Below are positions 7,763 through 13,458 of a DNA stretch of 13,458 bases, piece by piece. Source of the DNA: Funneliformis mosseae (taxonomy: Eukaryota; Glomeromycota; Glomeromycetes; Glomerales; Glomeraceae); NCBI GenBank assembly GCA_910592005.1, contig CAJVPP010002812.1:1-13458 (forward strand). The letters run 5' to 3'. The notes beneath the pieces are model-generated. The model saw only the letters and a program-made list of their open reading frames with translations. It was not told the origin of the DNA and ran no database searches. The position numbers were made by a program, and so were the translations under genes. Each line of letters begins with the position of its first letter. Position 1 is the first letter of the stretch.

Positions 7763-9331
7763 ATGTAAGCTTCCAACAATTCGAGTGAGTGGGTTAATTG
7801 GATTGAAAAATCTATCTCAAGAAGTATCAAACACTACGAATACAAACATTTTCAAGAAATTGGTAATGCGATTTTGGGAAAATTTATCGTGTCAAATTAA
7901 ATTTATAATTATCAGCTTTTGTGGAATAACTTTTAATAAGGTAAATCTTTATAATAAAGTTTAAATATCGAATTTTGTTTTAAATCATGTGTATATATAT
8001 TTATTTTATTTTAATTTTAATTTTTTTTTAAAACAAAAAAAAAGGTTGAAAAATATTGGTTTGGTTAATAATGGATATGTTGATGTGATTCACTTAGAAA
8101 ATATTTGAAGAATAATTTTTGTAAATTGACATGGGAAGATAAATACAACTTTGCATTCCAGTTGGCTTGTGCTATGTCGTGTTTACATGAAGTAGGAATT
8201 GTGCATCGTGATTGCTTAATAGATATCTTTTTTGTTTATTTATTATTGCTGTTAACAATAATAATTAATGATTAATTTTTATATATTAGCATTCCGGAAA
8301 TATATTAATTCGTCAAGGCATTAGCTGATTTTAGATTTTCGAAAAGAATAGAGTCAACAACAAATCAGTCGAAAGTTTTTAATGTAATTTCTTATGTTGA
8401 TCCAAAAGGTTAATAAACGAAAAATGACAATACATCGTTACAATAAAACCTAAATGGAAAGAGTGATGTAAACAGTTTTGGCGTACTCTTATGGGAGACA
8501 TCACGTGGTCGTCCTTCTTTTTATGTTAAAGGTGAAGGATATGACATTGATCTAACTATAGCAATTTCACAAGGACTTAGAGAAAGGATTGTTCCTGGTA
8601 CATCTGAAGATTATGTAATCATTTATACCGGTAAATACATTATTTTTATTTAATTAAATTTATAACTTAATATCTTTCTAAGTAGATTTACGATCATAAT
8701 ATTTTATTCGTTTTTAGAATGTTGGGATAATGAGCCAGTTAAACGTCATCAATGAATCAAGTAGTTGATAGATTAAATTTAATTATTACAAAATCAAATA
8801 TGATTAGAGAATGATCAAACGAATCAAATCTTCAATCATCAGAATTACAACTTTATTCTTCTGATATTAATAATACATCAAATGGAGAATTAACCCAAAA
8901 TTTTGATCAGATGGATGTAGGAGAATTAGAATCAAATATGGAAGTATCAGATATTTTTTATGATAATACTATTGAAAGTTTAAGGGATTACGAAGATAAA
9001 CAAGGACGACTTAATAAACGCCTTAGGATGATTACGCCGCAAATTAACTAAAACCTTTTGCAATTATGTCAGAATAAATAGCTTACCAACTTTACCCAAC
9101 TCCTTAACGGAACTTGATTGCTCTAATACTCAAATAGTTATCCTACCAACTTTACCAACTCCTTAATGATACTTCGGTGTTGTAGCACAACTAGAATATT
9201 ATAACATTAAATAATGATGTAACACCTTATTAAAATCTAGTAGGAATAAGTTAATCGTGACCAAGGGATTACCATTGAGTTTTGGACTTCTACCTAATGA
9301 TAATCCGTATACGCAAAACTATAATAATTAA
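7763..9331 (+). pseudogene. Heavily decayed divergent copy of the kinase-LRR gene (K2)
   Basis: This is a second copy of the K1 gene type on the opposite strand, readable only by jumping frames. ATG at 7763 is followed at once by TAA, then SNNSSEWVNWIEKSIS and HYEYKHFQEIG with a ruined glycine loop (NAILGK for GTGNFGK), and a stop at 7898 where K1 has Trp. The exon for LELQREVDFY is missing. The next exon (about 8040-8212) reads LTWEDKYNFAFQLACAMSCL and VHRDC, and its donor site has been deleted. Exon 8290-8630 has [10 protein letters not shown], an 8-bp deletion giving TGA at 8326, DFG changed to DFR, a preserved SYVDP, and LLWETSRGRPSF. A clean 87-nt intron follows (8631-8717), then ECWDNEP, a 1-nt frameshift and TGA at 8812. 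The polar linker stays open for about 78 codons to a TAA near 9050. The LRR tail has LPTLPNSLTELDCSNTQI and a possible C-terminus GLPLSFGLLPNDNPYTQNYN to 9331. Confidence 0.85.
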
Positions 9332-9734
9332 ATATATTTTTAAAGACAATTAGACCAACTCTATAAAGTTAATATTATAGATATTTTTTAAGAGATATAA
9401 TGAGGAAACGAAAAGTTGTTATCAAGTAGAGAAATCATTAGTATTTAATAAAATGCTAATTAACAAAACAAAACAAAAAAAGGTTTTCTTACATTTAGCG
9501 CTTTATGACAATAGTAATTTAAGAAAATAACGAAGTTTAATGAATGTAATTATGCCGATAGTTAGGATAAAATAATCCAATATAACAATCAGTGTTTTAA
9601 ATTATGTGAAAGCTTTACTCCTTAAAAGAAAACCTAACGGTTATGTAAAAGGATAAACATTTAGGCAATAGTATATAGGAATTGTTCGATTTGGCAGGAT
9701 AATTTGAATTATTTAAAGGTTCGGGTCTGATACT
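9332..9734. other. AT-rich spacer between K2 and K3
   Basis: No coding frame, repeat or RNA gene could be supported in this stretch. It forms most of the loop between the inverted LRR segments of K2 and K3. Confidence 0.55.
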
Positions 9735-9895
9735 CATTAAAAATCGATAAATTTGGTAAACTACTTAGTGTTAGATCATCAAAGTTCCGTTAAGGAGATG
9801 GGTAAAGTGGGTAGAATAGTTATTGAAGTATAAGAGCAATTAAGTTCCGTTAAGGAGTTGAGTAAAGTTGGTAAGCTATTGTTGTATTCAGTTCT
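9735..9895 (-). pseudogene. LRR-only fragment of the kinase-LRR family (K3)
   Basis: On the minus strand a fragment reads LPTLLNSLTELNCSYTSITI, then LPTLPISLTEL, a TGA produced by an extra T, and SLPNL after a shift. These are LPxLPxxLTEL repeats with a 60-nt (20-residue) period, seen in the DNA as two copies of a GTTCCGTTAAGGAG-containing unit at 9784 and 9844. The part at 9834-9880 matches K2 at 9077-9124 very closely in inverted orientation. No kinase sequence is attached. It is a third, truncated member of the family, probably left by an inverted duplication of the K2 tail. Confidence 0.72.
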
Positions 9896-10279
9896 TTCGT
9901 TTATGTATTTATAAACAATTTAAATGTAAAAGGTTTTATTGAATAAAATGAATCTTGATTGACGCTAAATTTGTTTAATAATACCAATTAATCAGTGTTG
10001 CCTAACATTTTTGCAATGTCAATATATTAAACTAAATAATTGCCAATCACTAAAATTCTAATCAATTAATAAAAATTGAGTTATAAAATAATAAGAAATC
10101 GGGAATTAAAAATAAACGAAATTACAAAAATAAATTATAATGTTAAAACGGGAAAGCGAAAATACCACGAAGGGATAAAGGAAGGTTTTTAAGGTGTATA
10201 TATGCAATTATAAGAAGGGCAAGCGTGGTATGTTGGCTGCTTAAAGATTTCCAGCTCATATTTGTAAAATAAATAATTA
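9896..10279. other. Spacer leading to the CpG-poor block
   Basis: No gene is supported. At 10141-10260 base composition becomes briefly richer in G and C (CGGGAAAGCGAAAATACCAC, later GGGCAAGCGTGGTATG). ATACCACG at 10162-10169 and its complement at 10224-10231 are an 8-bp inverted pair. A 61-codon minus-strand open frame at 10143-10328 overlaps the relic at 10280-10426 in another frame and is probably a shadow. CpGs are present up to 10224 and then vanish. Confidence 0.45.
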
Positions 10280-10795
10280 TTAGAACAGCCTGGCTTCCTG
10301 CCAACCTACAACTAGGTCTACTCTCCAATAATTATTGTTTTCATTTTGAGTAAATTTTTGGTTTTGATAAAATCCTTTAAATGATGCAGCAGTTCCTGTA
10401 TCTATTGTATGCATTGAATGTTCTTTCTAATCTCAAGCAAAAAAATCCTTATAACTTTGTATAAAGTCATTAAAGTCAGTCTTTTATATTTTGCTTAAAT
10501 CCTAATATGAAATTTTCCCTTCTCTATTTCTTCATATTGATAGTAGATGCTTTAACAGATAAATTTCTATTTATTAACAGCTCTTTTTCAATTTGTATAA
10601 CATCTTCATTATTTATATATTAATTGGAGAAATAAATTTGTTCTTATAAATCTACTTCTTCTTCATATTTTTCATCATTATTATTTATAATATTATTTTA
10701 TATTTTAGTTTATTAGCAATATTTTATTTATTTTAATATAAGGTTAAGAATTCTTTCTAAATTTGATTATTATCTGAACTTCTTTTACCAGTCAT
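10280..10795 (-). pseudogene. Decayed coding relic, repeat-derived, unknown product
   Basis: On the minus strand a degenerate gene of about 172 codons can be traced. ATG at 10795 opens MTGKRSSDNNQI, then TAG (10757), KEFLTLY, TAA, NK, TAA, NIANK. After a frame change come DEKYEEEVDL, TAA, EQIYFSN, TAA, then a run containing NNEDVIQIEKELLINRNLS and KASTINMKK, TAG. Back in the first frame are stops at 10502, 10484, 10433 (TGA) and 10427, with DFNDFIQSYKDFFA between them. A clean 49-codon stretch (10426-10280) follows, containing HSMHTIDTGTAASFKGFYQ and NYWRVDLVVGWQEARLF. The stops can be read as C-to-T or G-to-A changes in CAA, CGA or TGG codons. I do not recognise the family. NNQIWKEF, if the first TAG was TGG, would resemble the start of a BED zinc finger, which would fit a transposon, but this is speculative. 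Confidence 0.42.
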
Positions 10796-13181
10796 TTTAA
10801 ACAATAGTAATATAAGTATCAGCTTTTATTACAATATTATTAAAGAAAATAATATAATAAGCCTAGAATAACATAATTAAATACTGAGAAAAAAGAATAT
10901 AATATAAAAAAATAATAAGAATAAAAGCAAAAGTATTAACAATGTGATTGAAAACTCTTGAAATGACATTAAAAAAGGTAAAAATGCATTAAAATACAGA
11001 TTTTATTAAATAATTTGAGAAATACAAGTTAGTTCAGCTATTTTTCACAAGAAATAAGATAATATAATATCTTCAAAGTTATTTTAAGCTTTAAATTACT
11101 ATTTATTTATCAACAAATGAACTGAAAATCTAATAAGTTTATAAACCTCCTAAAGTTTATGATTTTTATTTTTTCCTAAAGCAAATCTTTTATAAACATT
11201 CATTCACACTTAAGAAAAATTTGATGGTTTGATTCAAAGAAATTAATAATAATTTTTTAAGATTAAAATTTCAGTTGTAGATCTTCTTAAATTTAAACTT
11301 CTTTTTGAACTTTTTTTTGATAAAAACCTTTAGTTTGATGAAGAATAAAAAGCAAAGTATTAATTATTATTATAATCAATTAAAAAAAGTCAAATATACT
11401 ATTTATAGTTCATCTATGTAATATGAATAAGTTGTATATATTTATTTATACTAGCTAAGCTAATGAGTACATATATTATTTTCTCTATTATCTTTTAATT
11501 TAAAACTATTTATAGGTATACCTATCTTACCTTAAAAAATTCTTTCATTCTTACTCTCTTTAATATATAATTCTTTACATTTGTTAAAAGGATATTTCTT
11601 TTTATTAACACATGTTATATTAAAAATATTAAAGTTTAAATTCTTTTAATAATTTGAAAAAAGAATTAAAAATTAGTGAAAAAATAGATAAGATTTTAGA
11701 TAAGATATTTATAAAAAAAAAATACAATTGTAAAGATTTCTTAAGATCATAAGAATGCTCCTTTTATAAAAAATAAACAAAAATTATTAGTTCAAAATTA
11801 TTATTGATCATTACATAAAAATTTATAAAATAAAATTTATTTAAAATTAGTATAATAGATTAAAATTACTAAAATTAGATAATCATATAATATTCATATA
11901 ATACATTTTTAATCAAATTTCTTTATTTAGTACAAATTTAAAAAATTTTATTGAGTTATATAATTTAAATATTGAATAAAATATATGCAAAGTAATCAAA
12001 AAATTAGTTTACTTAAAAAAGAAATGACTTATAATATTTGCGTAATTTATGCATTAAAATAATATTAAATAATATAATTATAATCAAGTTAATTTTATAT
12101 TTATTTTCTATTAATAGATTCTTAAATATTAAATAGATTAAAAATTAAATATACAGTTAAATTAGTAAAGGAATAATATTATCCATAAATTTTAATGAAT
12201 ATTCTAATATAGAAAGATTAAGTATATTATCCTTTTAATTATTTTATTTACAAATTTGTAGACAATTTTATTTATTAATTACAATTCTTTTTAATTATAT
12301 TATTAAAAAAAATTAATACTTTTATAATAAATTTTATAATATTTTCTAAGTAAAAATTAAAAAAAATGGTAATTAACTAATGATTTTTTAAAGATAAATA
12401 AATAATAAATTATTATAAAAAGAATTAAATTTTAAATTCATATATCTTACTATTTATTAATCTCTAAAATATAAAATACTACCATTTAATGTGATAAATC
12501 CAATAATTAAATTTTATATTTTTGTAATTATTAGATAATAAATTATTTTTTATATTTATTAGATACAAAATATTTTAAGTTTTCTAAAATATTTTAAAAA
12601 TAATTTTATATTTACAGTTTAAGAGATAAGTGAAAATCAAATTAATATACTTAAGTTATATATAATTTCTAATAAAAAAAATAATAGTAAAAATGCTGAA
12701 TTTTTTTTTTATCATAGCATTATTATTTTTGTTTATATTATCAAATCAAAAATAAATATGTTATATAGTCAAAATTGATTCTTTTAACTAGAAAAGTGAT
12801 TTAAATTGCACTTTATAAAATATTCAAATATTTTTAAAGAATATCATCCAAAATAAGTTTTTCTTAATCTTTATATAGCTTAAACTTGAATTCTATTAAA
12901 AATATATGGACTATTTTATAGGAAAAGATATAATAAAGATTAAGAATTGTTTGCAAAAAATAAAATAATCTTTTGTGAGATTTTCTTAATAAAATTTGGC
13001 AAAGATAGAATAATCTATATTATGATATATTTACTTAAAATTTCATTAGTATACTCAATCAGATTAAAATATATATTAATATAGAAAGAAATTATACAAA
13101 TTATTAATCAAATAATAAAAAATGTTATATTAATATCAATTTTTTAAATAATAAGAAATTTTGAATTTTAAAATTTTAATT
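10796..13181. other. Interior of CpG-poor block, no gene recognised
   Basis: About 2.4 kb of A/T runs with frequent stops in every frame. A few 40-50 codon open stretches (for example + strand about 12948-13080) have Ile/Leu/Lys composition, as random AT-rich DNA gives. No tRNA-like, rRNA-like or repeat-array structure was seen. Confidence 0.6.
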
Positions 13182-13253
13182 TATATATATTATTTAAAAA
13201 TATGTCTATCATTCTTTTTATTAGAAACTTTAATATATATATTATTTAAAAAT
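13182..13253 (+). repeat. Pair of 20-bp direct repeats
   Basis: TATATATATTATTTAAAAAT occurs at 13182-13201 and again, exactly, at 13234-13253, 52 bp apart, each preceded by TTTAA-like sequence. An exact 20-mer at this spacing is more than simple AT bias would usually give, though its low complexity raises the chance level. Confidence 0.5.
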
Positions 13254-13382
13254 GAAATGATCAATAAAGTGTACAATTTTAATTATAATTACTAGCCTAA
13301 TTAAAAGAATCATCAAAGAAAAATAATATTAAAAAATAAGCAACAAAAAGAAAATTTCTAACTATTATTCAGATTATAGTTA

Positions 13383-13443
13383 ACTCTTGTTATAACGAAT
13401 TTTTTAAACAAATATAATAAAAATACTCTTGTTATAGCGAATT
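13383..13443 (+). repeat. Two copies of ACTCTTGTTATARCGAATT, possible transposon end
   Basis: A 19-bp unit occurs at 13383-13401 and 13425-13443 with a single A/G difference, 42 bp apart. On the other strand each reads AATTCGYTATAACAAGAGT. Repeated TTCGYTATAAC words are typical of terminal and subterminal repeats of pogo/Tigger-type DNA transposons. The window ends 15 bp later at GGCCAATCAAATCTC, so an element may start or stop here. CpGs reappear exactly in this unit. The family link is from general resemblance only. Confidence 0.45.
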
Positions 13444-13458
13444 GGCCAATCAAATCTC

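Larger units (their letters stand above)
10225..13395. other. CpG-depleted, extremely AT-rich block
   Basis: Reading every line, I find one CpG (12041-12042) between 10225 and 13395, whereas CpGs are frequent from 1 to 10225. With C and G each about 7-8 percent here, roughly 18 would be expected by chance (a hand estimate). The block contains the decayed coding relic at its left end, a 20-bp direct repeat near its right end, and otherwise no supported gene. Known causes of such depletion are deamination of methylated cytosine and RIP-like mutation of repeats. The sharp edges suggest one inserted, silenced element or array. Which mechanism acted is inference. Confidence 0.7.

Noticed and set aside
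7674..7964. 96-codon plus-strand open frame starting MIYRAHFF
   Set aside because: It is a wrong-frame reading of the K2 first exon. The neighbouring frame gives SSEWVNWIEKSIS and HYEYKHF, matching the kinase family.
10272..10336. GC-richer island flanked by two AATAATTATT words, looking like a target-site duplication
   Set aside because: The island is explained by the coding relic that ends at 10280. The flanking word is a low-complexity palindrome expected by chance.
10280..10795. Alternative genetic code in which TAA and TAG encode Gln
   Set aside because: Reading TAA/TAG as Gln gives sense in the relic, but TGA also interrupts it, two frame changes are needed, and the intact ML gene uses the standard code. 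Mutational decay explains it more simply.
12948..13080. About 45-codon plus-strand open stretch in the CpG-poor block
   Set aside because: Ile/Leu/Lys/Tyr composition is what random AT-rich sequence gives, and there is no start or motif.

Overview
The window looks like nuclear DNA of a filamentous fungus, most likely an arbuscular mycorrhizal fungus (Glomeromycotina, Rhizophagus-like). The reasons are very AT-rich intergenic DNA, short introns of 52-110 nt with GT-AG ends, a small secreted ML-domain protein, and tyrosine-kinase-like (TKL) kinase genes of the style greatly expanded in that group ([33 protein letters not shown]). The genus is inferred from style, not from a search.

Layout. 1-2300 holds no intact gene. 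It carries a possible decayed coding relic (1298-1820, +), a short MITE-like inverted-repeat element (1940-2039) and what may be the last two small exons and stop of a proline/asparagine-repeat gene (2087-2296, +). 2815-3270 (-) is the only clearly intact gene: a 151-residue secreted ML (MD-2-related lipid-recognition) protein with a TATA-like box upstream and a poly(A) signal downstream. 3300-4870 is AT-rich spacer.

4871-9900 is a small family cluster of one gene type: a TKL kinase followed by a short leucine-rich-repeat tail of the LPxLPxxL class. K1 (4871-6555, -) has five exons and all catalytic motifs, but is broken by at least two frameshifts. K2 (7763-9331, +) is a divergently oriented, more decayed copy with many stops, a lost exon, a lost splice donor and a mutated DFG. 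K3 (9735-9895, -) is an LRR-only scrap pointing back at K2. Between K1 and K2 lies a candidate exon of a different Ser/Asn/His/Gln-rich protein (7233-7409, -), a degenerate tandem repeat and an ACCGGTG/TCACGTGA cluster.

From about 10,225 to 13,395 the character of the DNA changes abruptly. By eye there is a single CpG in about 3.2 kb, whereas CpGs are common to the left. The left end of this block holds a decayed coding relic on the minus strand (10280-10795), most of whose stops are one C-to-T or G-to-A change from a sense codon. The right end runs into a pair of CTTGTTATARCGAATT repeats that may be a DNA-transposon end. I read the block as methylation- or RIP-like-mutated mobile DNA.

No tRNA, rRNA, CRISPR or prokaryotic operon structure was seen. 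Working together: there is no operon logic here. The window is a family of decaying kinase copies plus one intact secreted-protein gene, embedded in repeat-derived DNA.
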